Shown piece after piece: positions 51,272-60,192 of a stretch of DNA of 64,000 nt. Each line of letters starts with the position of its first letter. The first letter of the stretch is position 1. This DNA comes from Aggregatilineales bacterium (GTDB taxonomy: Bacteria > Chloroflexota > Anaerolineae > Aggregatilineales > Ch27), in the NCBI GenBank assembly GCA_029976025.1, contig JARKNX010000213.1, positions 1 to 64,000 of the forward strand. The letters are read 5' to 3'. The position numbers and the translations under genes were made by a program. The notes under the pieces were generated by a model. That model worked only from the letters and a program-made list of their open reading frames with translations. It was not told the DNA's origin and did not search any database.

Positions 51272-53083
51272 ATGAAGCATCTGGCGTATCCTGGCGCGAT
51301 CTCCGATGATGAGCTAAAAGCCAACTTCCGACTGTTAATTGGCTTGCGGTGGCTGACTGCTGCCGGGGCCGCGATTGTGGCCGCCCAGTTGTTTGTCAGC
51401 CATTTCGGCGCTGCCGTGCAACCCCTGACACTGGCTGTAATTAGCGCCCTGTACTTCCTCCTCAACGGCACGCTCTGGTTTCTCCTCTATCGCACCGCGT
51501 TCTTGCTCAGGCCGTTCGTCTATCTGCAAGTCCTGGCCGACCTGCTGGCGATGGGCGTTTCATACTATGTGACCGGCAGTATAGAAAGCCCCTACCTGAT
51601 CTACTATGTAGTGCATCTGTTTGGCACCGCGCTGATCCTGTCGCGCCGGGCTGCGCTCGGGCTGGCCGCGCTCGCAGCCGGGATTCTGGCTTCTATTGCC
51701 CTGCTGGAATATCAGGGCCAGCTCCGCCATATGGGGCTGTGGGGGGAGCTTGGCCTGTATCGCGATGCCCGCTATATTGTCACAGTGCTGCTCACGTTCA
51801 GCGTGACAACTCTGACGCTGTTTGTGGTAGGTATTGCCGTGGCGACGACTCTGCGCCGCCAGCGTCAGGAAGCTGTCGCCCTGTACCAGGCAGCTCAGCT
51901 CATCACCTCCACTCTGGATAGCGAAGAAGTCCTGCAGCGCCTTCTGGAAAGTTGCACCAGGGCGCTGAATGCCACCGCCGGCGTGGTGCGCCTGCTCTCC
52001 CCGGATGGCAATACTCTGCGCTTTGCGGCGGGTTACGGGTTGAGTGATAGCTATATCCATAAAGGGAATGTCAACCTGGCGGACAGCCTGATCGATCGAC
52101 AGGCGGCCAGAGGCATCCCGCAGATTATCGACGATGTCCGGCATGAGCAGCGCCTGATGTATAAGAACTCAATGCTGCAGGAAGGCATCCTGTCGGGCCT
52201 GGTGATGGCGATTCCCGGCACGGATGGGGATGTCCTGGGCGTCTTGCGCGTCTATAGCACAGCGCCGGGGCGCTTCTCCCGCCGCGATATCCCCTTCTTG
52301 ACTGTCATGACCGCCCAGACGGGAATCGCCCTGTGCAATGCCATCCAGTTCCAGATGCTGACGGAAAAGGATAAGGCCGAAGCGCGGTTCCTGCGCACGG
52401 TCACCCACGAATTGCGCGCGCCGATAGCCGGCGCCCAGAGCCTGGCTACCTGCCTCAGCCGGGGTTATGTGGGAGAGCTGACGAAGCAGCAGTCCGAATT
52501 GCTGAGCCGGCTGGAGCGGCGGCTGGGGCTGCTGCAGGACCTGATCACTGATCTGCTCGATCTGGCGCGGGGCAAAGAGCAGCATGCCGCGCCCCGGCCT
52601 GTCGAGCTGCTGGATTTTACGCTGTATCTGAAGAATGCCTGTGACGCACTCCGCGATCAGGCTGTGGATAAATCGATCACGCTGGAAACAAACGCCGATT
52701 TGCTGCCGGCCCTCTGGATCAGGGCCGATCAGGAAGGGCTGAGGCGTATCCTGATCAACCTGGTTGGGAACGCCATCAAGTACACGCCGGAACACGGATA
52801 TGTCTCAGCCACGCTGGGCTGGGACGAAACCTGGGTTGATCTGACGGTCAGCGATACCGGCATCGGGATTGCGGAGGAGGACCTCCCGCACCTGTTCGAA
52901 GAATTCTTCCGCGCTCAGAATGCGCGCACTATAGAGGCGCATGGCACCGGATTGGGCCTGTCCATAGCCAGACATCTCATAGAGAGCTTTGATGGCAAAG
53001 TTGAGGTCCGCAGCGCCGTCGGGGAGGGTACAACTTTCACCGTTCATCTGCCTCTCCTGAGCGTGGATACAATGCCCGGCTGA
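51272..53083 (+). CDS. Membrane-bound GAF sensor histidine kinase
   Basis: A 603-residue sensor. An N-terminal block of about six hydrophobic helices (residues 20-193) is followed by a GAF domain (about 215-360), a HisKA domain with the phosphorylatable H379 (FLRTVTHELRAP), and an HATPase domain with N-box NLVGNAIKYTPEHG, DTGIGI and GTGLGL. All ATP-binding boxes are intact. No receiver domain is attached. It is divergent from the Glu-substituted regulator, which cannot be a normal phosphorylation target, so the true partner may be elsewhere. The frame runs 35 codons upstream of the chosen ATG; the ribosome-binding site is weak, so the start is uncertain. Confidence 0.9.
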   Translation: MKHLAYPGAISDDELKANFRLLIGLRWLTAAGAAIVAAQLFVSHFGAAVQPLTLAVISALYFLLNGTLWFLLYRTAFLLRPFVYLQVLADLLAMGVSYYVTGSIESPYLIYYVVHLFGTALILSRRAALGLAALAAGILASIALLEYQGQLRHMGLWGELGLYRDARYIVTVLLTFSVTTLTLFVVGIAVATTLRRQRQEAVALYQAAQLITSTLDSEEVLQRLLESCTRALNATAGVVRLLSPDGNTLRFAAGYGLSDSYIHKGNVNLADSLIDRQAARGIPQIIDDVRHEQRLMYKNSMLQEGILSGLVMAIPGTDGDVLGVLRVYSTAPGRFSRRDIPFLTVMTAQTGIALCNAIQFQMLTEKDKAEARFLRTVTHELRAPIAGAQSLATCLSRGYVGELTKQQSELLSRLERRLGLLQDLITDLLDLARGKEQHAAPRPVELLDFTLYLKNACDALRDQAVDKSITLETNADLLPALWIRADQEGLRRILINLVGNAIKYTPEHGYVSATLGWDETWVDLTVSDTGIGIAEEDLPHLFEEFFRAQNARTIEAHGTGLGLSIARHLIESFDGKVEVRSAVGEGTTFTVHLPLLSVDTMPG

Positions 53084-53272
53084 TATCCCGGATATCTGTA
53101 AACCGCTGGCGGGGCAAGGCGTCCTGAAAGAGGGACGCACCTCCGTTGTTGTGCCGGGCGGTGTGTCGCCCGGCGGTATGATCCTGGCCCGGTCGGGGGG
53201 AGGGGCAGGCCCGACCGACCGCCAGTCCCCCTCAGGTTTTACATCATTTTCGATTTTTTAAGATTCGGGGTC

Positions 53273-53301
53273 TTGACATTGAAATAATACTGTCGTATTG
53301 T
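53273..53301 (+). promoter_or_regulatory. Near-consensus sigma-70 promoter
   Basis: TTGACA (53273-53278), a 17-bp spacer and TATTGT (53296-53301). It directs transcription to the large ATPase gene about 390 bp downstream. It is one of the best promoter matches in the window. Confidence 0.75.
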
Positions 53302-53699
53302 AAAGGGACACTTACTGCTAGCGGCTGTCGGAAAACCTGTTTCAGGCCCCGCAGCCTCTCCACACTCAATACCGCTTCAAGAGGCACCGGGCTTCCTATC
53401 AGTGCCGGTGTACCGCGTCACAGATTTCGTATTTCGTTCTATTCGGAAGCATTCCTAAACGTAATCGGAGCCTTCACCTTCGAGCCGTCTTACCTATCGA
53501 CTTCGTGAAAGATAGGCATGCCGCTGCACCAGATAGTGACGGCCGTCTTCACGCCGATAGTTCCCAGACTGGCGCCGGGAGAGGCCCGGTAGATAAGGAG
53601 GGAAATCAGGCATTCTCACAATATTGTGGCCCGGATATCGTCGTCGCACGTATCAGTTGAAACAGTTGTTTTTAACGTAACCAGGAGAAACAAAAAGCT
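53302..53699 (+). other. Long 5' leader of the TPR-ATPase gene
   Basis: About 390 nt without a gene lie between the promoter and the start codon. Hairpin potential is seen at CCTATC/GATAGG (around 53492-53517) and a GACGGCCGTC palindrome near 53547. An AAGGAGG near 53600 has no start codon at the right distance. No riboswitch class is recognised. The stretch 53084-53272 before the promoter shows nothing clear. Confidence 0.5.
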
Positions 53700-56600
53700 A
53701 TGCTAGACGAGATCAAGGACCTGTATAAGTGTGGTAAGCCGAAGGAAGCCCTGGAATTACTGGATACGTATCTGAGAGATTGTGACGGAGATATTGAGGC
53801 ACTCCAGTTGAAAGTCGACTGGAGTCTGGCGGAAAGGTGTAACCTGTCCGATGTGAGCGCAATACTGGCGCAACTGGAGGGGTACGCCGACCCGCAAGAG
53901 GTGAAGGCTCTGCGGGAGCGCGCGGAGAAGCTCGTATGCACTCTGCTGGAGGAGGGGCGCTCCAATATACGCTCCCGGGACTGGACGGACGCTCTGGCGG
54001 ACTTCAAGTCGGCGGTGGACCTGAGCGCCGAGGACCCGGCAGTCCTCTTTTCGGCGGGTGTTGCGCTCTGTGGTCTGGCCGGGAAGAGTGATGATTACGA
54101 CGAAGAGGAGGACTATTTACCGCGCGGTTTTCCGCCCTTGCGGGTTCTTTCTTCTAACCGGCCCGCACCAACTAAAATCAGCACGGAAGGGGAGAAATAC
54201 CTCTCCCGGGCCATTAAAGCTTCGCCGCCGGGTTCCAGCCTGTATCACCGCACCCTCTCCATTCTGACGGAGTACTGGCTGGATCAGAGCCGGGTACGGG
54301 AGACACTGGCGCTTCTTGAGGACCAGAGTAACCTGCCGGAGCCAGTAACGGAGCAAATTGCGCGTCGCATTGTGATGTTAGCCCTGGATCGGGTTGTGCT
54401 TCTACTGCGCGCGGATCGCCAGGAGCTTGCCGGCCAGGTCCTGCGGAAATTAGCCGCGCAGCTGCCCGATATAGCCGCCTTGCAACTACTGAAGGCCGAA
54501 TGGCTGAACAGGAATGAGACGGAGGACGGGGCGCGGCGAGCCTATCAGCGGGCAATCCGCCTGACGAAGCAGGCCCTCCCTGTGCTGGGGCTGGGAGCGG
54601 CCCGCGCTGCGTGGACTGTGATTGAGTCTCATCCAATTGTCTGCGCTCGTTGCGGCAAACCGCTGGAGGTCGGCACGATAACCTGTGCGTACTGCGGACA
54701 GAAAGTCGATCTGTCCGATCTGCTGGTGAGCCGGTTTTCGGGCGAGCTGCCCCCGGAAGCCGTTATCGCCCACGCCGGGATAGCTGCGCTGGCTATCCGA
54801 CAGGGGAAGGCCAGCGAGGCCCGGCGCCATCTGGAACTGGCGTTCGCGCTTCTGCCGGAGGAGCATGCAGCACTTCAGGTGTTGAGTGAAATGAGCAATG
54901 AACTGGCAAATCAGACTAGCCAGTCGCAAGAAACGGCGACAGAACTGGCGCCGGCCCCCGGGCCGGGGCTTGCTCTCACTGCGGTCAACGACTGGATCGC
55001 TAATGGCCTGACATCTGTGACGTTGAATAACCTTGCCCGGACTGTCACCGACGCTCCGGGGGACTGGGCTGAGGTGCGTTTCGCGACGCGGCGGGCGCTG
55101 ATCCAGAAGCTGCTGGCGGAGGGATATCTGAAACTGGCGTGCAGCCTTATGGGGGTCATCTTTGCGGATAACCCGCGGCGCAAGACGGTGCAGACTCTGA
55201 AGAATCAACTGGCAACGGCGGTGGCGGCCAGGGTGACGGACCTGCTCGACCGGGCGCGTTCGCGGGCGGCCGAACGGCGGTGGTATGATGCGCTGGATCT
55301 GGCCGATCAGGCGGTGGAACTTGATCCACACCATGTCGAGGCGCGCCTGGCGCGGGGTGAAGCGGCGCTGGCGACAAAGCAGGCCGGGCTGGCCTTTGTC
55401 GATTATTACGCTGCCTGGAATCAATCGACATCTGGGGACGACCAGCGGCGGGCGCAGTTAGGCGTCGCCGCCGCATTCGAGCAGCGCCATGATATTGCAG
55501 AAGCCCTGGACGTGCTGGAGGACCTGGCCGGCGAAGATGTAGACCGGATTCGGACCCGTCTGCACCGGCTGCAGAGTCATGAGCCAGTCATCACGGTGGA
55601 GCAGGTATCCGGAAGCCTGATTCAGGACACCCTGATTCGGGCGGATTCAGCGCCCTGCTATCACGCCTATTTCGCGGTCGCGCTCCGCTCAATTGGGCGG
55701 CCGTGGGGCGTTGATAGCCAGGCGTGGCAGTCCAGGGTGCTGACAGCCGGCTTCGAGTTTGTACAGGTGTTGGGCGGGCTGCGCAACGCAATCGGCTCGC
55801 CCGTCGCCGCCCTCCGGCTGATCAGCCAGCCCGATCCGGCCGTCCCCGAGCGGGGGCAGCTGGTGATTGCGCTGGTGATGCGCGTATCTGCGCCTGATGC
55901 CGCTTCGGCCCGGAATCAGGCGACCGGGCTGTGGCATACGCTGCGCAACAGCCTGCCGCTGGAGCAGGAGCATGTATTTAACTTCGTCCCGGTAGTGGAT
56001 GAAGCCGAGCTGGCGCGTTTGCTGACGCCGTTCCCGGCCAGCCGGGTTGCCCAGATTGTCCGGCGCGAGGACATGATCTACGAGGCCGGGGGCAGGTATG
56101 TCGTCTACCCGTTCACCCCGGGGACGACGGATATGCACAACGTATGCTGGGCGCTGCTGCGCCAGCCTGAGCCGGCGATGATCAGCATCCACCTGCTGCC
56201 AACGGAGCTGCTGCCCTGGGAGCGCACCGCTTTAGAAGAAGTGATGCGCGACCAGCGCGTCATGAGCATGGCCCAGACCGGCCGCGACGAGAATTACATC
56301 AGCCGCATGGACCCGGTTGCGGAGCGGTGGAACGAGGTTGGTCAGGCCGGGGCGACCTACACGAACCGGTATCTGCTGGACAGCCTCAGCCCTCAGGCTT
56401 ATGTCATGCAAATCAATGTGGCGACCAGCACCCAGACGGATGACCTCCTGCCTGAACGAGTCGCCTCGGCGCTCCTGGGGCCGGCCCGGCTTGCCAATAG
56501 CATATGGCATGGCGGGTACGAAATAATCCGGACAGTCAACGGGGGGGACCTGGAGGCGGCGCGGCGCAACCTGGAGACGCTGGATGTAGAGGCCTGGGTC

Positions 56601-58046
56601 TACAGCGCGGCGCCGGCGGGCGCGCCGCGCTTGCGCTATATGGTGAGCGAAAGCGAAGCCGCGCTCGCCTTCCGGCTGCCAATTCCGGATCGGGATGGCG
56701 TGCCGGGGCTGCCGCTGGTCGAAGCGCGACCGGTAGCTCCGCCGCCGGGGATGCCGCAGCGCGGCTCCATGCTTGGCCGGAGTGTGGCCCGCGTCAACGG
56801 GCTGCCAGTGCCGGTTATTCAGCGGATCGACGATCGCCGTCGCCACACGTATGTGGTGGGCAAGACCGGTACGGGCAAGACCACGCTGCTCAAGAATCTG
56901 ATCCTGCAGGATATCGAGGCCGGGCACGGGGTCGCCGTCATCGATCCGCACGGCGACCTGATCGAGGATATCCTGTTGCGGGTGCCGCCCTATCGTGTGC
57001 AGGACGTGATCCTGTTCGATCCATCCGATGAAGAGCGGCCGATTGGCCTGAATATGCTCCAGGCCCGCTCCGAGCCGGAGCGGCAGCGCATCATCAACGA
57101 ATTCCTGGGGCTTCTGATACGCATGTTCGACCCGCAGCAGTCGGGCATAGTTGGGCCGCGCTTCCAGCATAATGTGCGGAACGCTATGCTAACCGCGATG
57201 TCCATACCGGGCAGCACCCTGATTGAGGTGGTGCGTATCCTGACCAGTTCGGAGTATACGCGCAGCGTGCTGCCGTATGTGACCGATCCGATTGTGCAGA
57301 GCTACTGGCGGGATCAGATCGCCCACACTTCAGACTTCCATAAGAGCGAAATCCTGGATTATGTTGTCAGCAAATTCAGCCCATTCGTGGGCGACAGCCG
57401 GGTGCGCAATATCATCGGCCAGCACGAGACGACGGTGGACTTCCGCCAGGTGATGGATCGCCAGCAGATTTTGCTGGTTAACCTGTCCAAAGGCAAGATT
57501 GGCCCGGAGAGCGCCCTGTTCCTCGGCCAGCTCATGGTCCAGAGTCTGCTGGTGACAGCGCTGAGCCGCTCGGATGCGCCCCTCGATCGGCGCCCGGATT
57601 TCTTCCTGTACGTGGATGAGTTCCAGAATTTCGCCACGGACCTTTTCGGGGTCATGCTCAGCGAAGGTCGCAAATACGGGATTGCGATCATCATGGCGAA
57701 CCAGTACCTGACCCAGTTGGATCATTCCATTCGGGAGGCGGTGTTCGGGAACGTCGGGACGCTGGTGAGCTTCCGGCTGGGGGTACAGGATGCTGTAGCT
57801 TTGACGCCGGAGATGTACCCCGTTTTCAGCGGGGATGATCTGGTGAATCTGCCTAAGTTCACGGCGTGCATCAAGCTGCTGCTGGATGGCACAGCCGCGC
57901 GGCCGTTCACAATGGAGACGTATCCGGACACGCGCCGGCCCGATCCGAATCGGGCAGCTGTGGTACGCGAGCACTCCCGCCAGACCTACGGGCGGGATGC
58001 GGCTGCCATCTCGAAGGAGATCATGGGCCGCTACCTGAACAGGTAA
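53700..58046 (+). CDS. TPR - zinc ribbon - VirD4/HerA-like ATPase fusion
   Basis: A 1448-residue protein. The first 600 residues are helical, TPR-like repeats, interrupted by a zinc ribbon (C315, C318, C329, C332). Residues about 640-1000 are a mixed region seen with HerA/VirB4-like ATPases. The ATPase core follows, with Walker A GKTGTGKT (1054-1061), Walker B FFLYVDEFQNF (D1306, E1307) and a TraG/VirD4-like C-terminus (ANQYLTQLDHSIREAV). It probably pumps or remodels DNA with ATP. No relaxase, VirB or other transfer gene is near, so conjugation is not supported. No membrane helix is evident. Its own promoter, a long leader and a terminator make it a single-gene unit. Confidence 0.88.
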   Translation: MLDEIKDLYKCGKPKEALELLDTYLRDCDGDIEALQLKVDWSLAERCNLSDVSAILAQLEGYADPQEVKALRERAEKLVCTLLEEGRSNIRSRDWTDALADFKSAVDLSAEDPAVLFSAGVALCGLAGKSDDYDEEEDYLPRGFPPLRVLSSNRPAPTKISTEGEKYLSRAIKASPPGSSLYHRTLSILTEYWLDQSRVRETLALLEDQSNLPEPVTEQIARRIVMLALDRVVLLLRADRQELAGQVLRKLAAQLPDIAALQLLKAEWLNRNETEDGARRAYQRAIRLTKQALPVLGLGAARAAWTVIESHPIVCARCGKPLEVGTITCAYCGQKVDLSDLLVSRFSGELPPEAVIAHAGIAALAIRQGKASEARRHLELAFALLPEEHAALQVLSEMSNELANQTSQSQETATELAPAPGPGLALTAVNDWIANGLTSVTLNNLARTVTDAPGDWAEVRFATRRALIQKLLAEGYLKLACSLMGVIFADNPRRKTVQTLKNQLATAVAARVTDLLDRARSRAAERRWYDALDLADQAVELDPHHVEARLARGEAALATKQAGLAFVDYYAAWNQSTSGDDQRRAQLGVAAAFEQRHDIAEALDVLEDLAGEDVDRIRTRLHRLQSHEPVITVEQVSGSLIQDTLIRADSAPCYHAYFAVALRSIGRPWGVDSQAWQSRVLTAGFEFVQVLGGLRNAIGSPVAALRLISQPDPAVPERGQLVIALVMRVSAPDAASARNQATGLWHTLRNSLPLEQEHVFNFVPVVDEAELARLLTPFPASRVAQIVRREDMIYEAGGRYVVYPFTPGTTDMHNVCWALLRQPEPAMISIHLLPTELLPWERTALEEVMRDQRVMSMAQTGRDENYISRMDPVAERWNEVGQAGATYTNRYLLDSLSPQAYVMQINVATSTQTDDLLPERVASALLGPARLANSIWHGGYEIIRTVNGGDLEAARRNLETLDVEAWVYSAAPAGAPRLRYMVSESEAALAFRLPIPDRDGVPGLPLVEARPVAPPPGMPQRGSMLGRSVARVNGLPVPVIQRIDDRRRHTYVVGKTGTGKTTLLKNLILQDIEAGHGVAVIDPHGDLIEDILLRVPPYRVQDVILFDPSDEERPIGLNMLQARSEPERQRIINEFLGLLIRMFDPQQSGIVGPRFQHNVRNAMLTAMSIPGSTLIEVVRILTSSEYTRSVLPYVTDPIVQSYWRDQIAHTSDFHKSEILDYVVSKFSPFVGDSRVRNIIGQHETTVDFRQVMDRQQILLVNLSKGKIGPESALFLGQLMVQSLLVTALSRSDAPLDRRPDFFLYVDEFQNFATDLFGVMLSEGRKYGIAIIMANQYLTQLDHSIREAVFGNVGTLVSFRLGVQDAVALTPEMYPVFSGDDLVNLPKFTACIKLLLDGTAARPFTMETYPDTRRPDPNRAAVVREHSRQTYGRDAAAISKEIMGRYLNR

Positions 58047-58069
58047 AATATCCGGAGCGGCCAAGGTCG

Positions 58070-58095
58070 GAGCCGGGGCAGATCTGCCCCGGCTC
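58070..58095 (+). terminator. Terminator of the TPR-ATPase gene
   Basis: GAGCCGGGGCA (58070-58080) and TGCCCCGGCTC (58085-58095) flank GATC, forming a 26-bp perfect palindrome 24 bp after the stop, followed by TGTCGTTATT. Confidence 0.75.
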
Positions 58096-58452
58096 TGTCG
58101 TTATTCGTGGATTCAGCATTGACACATCCGGCCGCGTCCGTTGTGCCCGGCGGCGGAGCGTTGCTGCGCCCTGTTGCTGCGATTGGGCGGTAACCGGTAT
58201 GCTGTCAGGCCGAATATTGCGGTTCAGCCTGTTTCATCCCTAGTCGCTCGCGTAAGATGGCGGCTTTCCCCGTATAAGCGGATAAGCTCTCTCGGGGTTA
58301 CGCACAGCCCAGCAGTTCTCATTAATATCTGAAAGCCCGAAAATAAGTATTTCGGATGTAGAATGGGAAGCAGGTCAATGAGGGGGTGACCCGCGTCAAC
58401 GCCTTATCTGGCCGATCCGGCGCCGCCCCTTCCAGTAAGGAGCGATGGCGGC
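58096..58452. other. Intergenic region before the beta-helix protein gene
   Basis: About 360 bp without a gene. A nested inverted repeat (CGTAA...CCCCG with CGGGGTTACG, about 58252-58305) and a hairpin CCGAAA/TTTCGG (about 58335-58353) are visible. No clear promoter or RNA family was recognised. Confidence 0.3.
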
Positions 58453-60141
58453 ATGAGACTCCCCCTTCTGATTGTCTCCGCTGTTGTTGTGGTGCTCGCG
58501 CTGGCCGGGTCGGGACATGTTGCGAATGCCCCCCTCTTGCCCCTCGAAAACAGACCCCAGTTAGCCGAATCCGCCGTTTACTACATCCGTCCGGACGGCG
58601 GCAGCGCCGAGCAGTGCACCGGCCTCGTTGATGCCCCGTACCCGGGGAGCGGCGCCGGGCAGCCGTGCGCCTGGAATCATCCCTTTCAGGCTTTGCCCCC
58701 CGGCAGCCCGCCACGGATAAGCGGCGGCGATACTCTGTTGATCTCTGCCGGGGAATATGCGATGGGCTATGGAGCGCCGGGTTCGGAGTGGTGCAAGGAG
58801 GACGGCTCGTACGATTGCCTCATGTCTCCCATTCCCGGCGGACTGTCGCCGGAGCGCCCGACCCGGATTCTGGGAGCGGGGTGGGATGCGGGCTGCCCGG
58901 CGCCGCCCCAGTTATGGGGGACCGGCCGCCCGTGGTTTGTGCTGAACCTGACCGACAGCAGCAATGTCGAGCTGGCCTGTCTGGAGGTCACGGACCATTC
59001 CAGTTGCGTGGAGGATCACACTGGCGATCTGAAATGCGAGCGCGATACGCCGCCCTATGGCGAGTGGGCTTCGTATGGCCTCTATGCCGAAGATTCGGCC
59101 AATGTGCATCTGCGGAATCTCAACATCCATGGCCTGGCTGCGGGCGGCGTCCATGCCGGACGATTGACCGACTGGACAGTGGAGGATGTCCGTATCGCGG
59201 GGAACGGCTCCGTCGGCTGGGACGGCGATCTGTGGGATGAGGACGGCGACGCGAACACCGGAGCCCTGCTCTTCCGACGCTGGGTGGTCGAGTGGAACGG
59301 ATGCGGCGAGACGTACCCGGAGGGTGAGCCGATCGGGTGCTGGGGGCAGGAAGCGGGCGGTTATGGCGACGGCGTGGGGACCGGCGAGACGGGGGGCGAC
59401 TGGATCATTGAGGATTCGGCGTTCCTGCACAACACCTCCGACGGCCTCGATCTGCTCTACCATACGCTGGGCGGCAGTATCACCCTCAATCGGGTGCATG
59501 CCGAGGGCAACGCAGGCAACCAGATCAAGGTGGCCGGCCAGGCTGCCGTCGTCAACAGCCTTCTGGTCGGCAACTGCGCCTTCTTTGAGGGCCAGCCGTT
59601 CACCTACTGGGTCGATCACTGCCGGGCGTTGGGGAGCGCGCTGCTGGTCGCCCTGACCGGAGGGGAGCAGATCGCCATCGTCAACTCCACCCTCTATGGG
59701 CAGGGCGACGGCCTGGTCGGGGCGGGGCCGCGCGAGGGGTTTGCGCGTAATGGCTCCGAGGGCGTCAGCGCCCGGAACAGCATCTTCCTGGGCGACACCG
59801 ATTATTTCGACCCCTCTGATATCACGTTTCTATTCTACCAGGAGGATTGCGGCAACCTGGCGCTCGATTCCGATTACAACATTATCTACAACGCCAAGAA
59901 CGTCGTGTGCGGCCAGGCTGGCGACTACGTCCGGTCTGGCGGCCACGATCTTTGCCAGGACCCGCAGCTCGTCGGGCCGCTCACCGGCCTCAGCTATGGC
60001 ATGATCCTCACTCCGGGCAGCCCGGCCATTGACACCGGCGATGATTCGGTATGTCCGCCGGATGATCTGTCCGGGAACCCCCGCCCGGCGGATAATGACG
60101 GAGATGGCCGGGCGGTGTGCAACCGGGGGGCGTACGAATAG
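58453..60141 (+). CDS. Secreted right-handed beta-helix protein
   Basis: A 562-residue exported protein. A signal peptide (1-26, LLIVSAVVVVLALAG) precedes a YYIRPDGG motif typical of secreted pectate-lyase-like proteins. A parallel beta-helix follows (about 90-470), with repeated short strands such as LACLEVTDHSSC, VHLRNLNIHGLAAGG and IIEDSAFLHNTSDG. The end, PGSPAIDTGDD to CNRGAYE, is the common terminal cap of choice-of-anchor beta-helix proteins. Many Asp/Gly-rich turns and Cys pairs are present. Polysaccharide binding or cleavage is likely, but no catalytic triad can be assigned. An AAGGAG site precedes the ATG. Confidence 0.85.
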   Translation: MRLPLLIVSAVVVVLALAGSGHVANAPLLPLENRPQLAESAVYYIRPDGGSAEQCTGLVDAPYPGSGAGQPCAWNHPFQALPPGSPPRISGGDTLLISAGEYAMGYGAPGSEWCKEDGSYDCLMSPIPGGLSPERPTRILGAGWDAGCPAPPQLWGTGRPWFVLNLTDSSNVELACLEVTDHSSCVEDHTGDLKCERDTPPYGEWASYGLYAEDSANVHLRNLNIHGLAAGGVHAGRLTDWTVEDVRIAGNGSVGWDGDLWDEDGDANTGALLFRRWVVEWNGCGETYPEGEPIGCWGQEAGGYGDGVGTGETGGDWIIEDSAFLHNTSDGLDLLYHTLGGSITLNRVHAEGNAGNQIKVAGQAAVVNSLLVGNCAFFEGQPFTYWVDHCRALGSALLVALTGGEQIAIVNSTLYGQGDGLVGAGPREGFARNGSEGVSARNSIFLGDTDYFDPSDITFLFYQEDCGNLALDSDYNIIYNAKNVVCGQAGDYVRSGGHDLCQDPQLVGPLTGLSYGMILTPGSPAIDTGDDSVCPPDDLSGNPRPADNDGDGRAVCNRGAYE

Positions 60142-60192
60142 ACGTCCCGCGATGCGCGTCAGCATGGCGTTCACGGGGCGTTGAGCGAGCTT

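Noticed and set aside
53700-58046. Conjugative coupling protein of an integrated element
   Set aside because: No relaxase, VirB genes, integrase, flanking repeats or tRNA junction are visible in the window.
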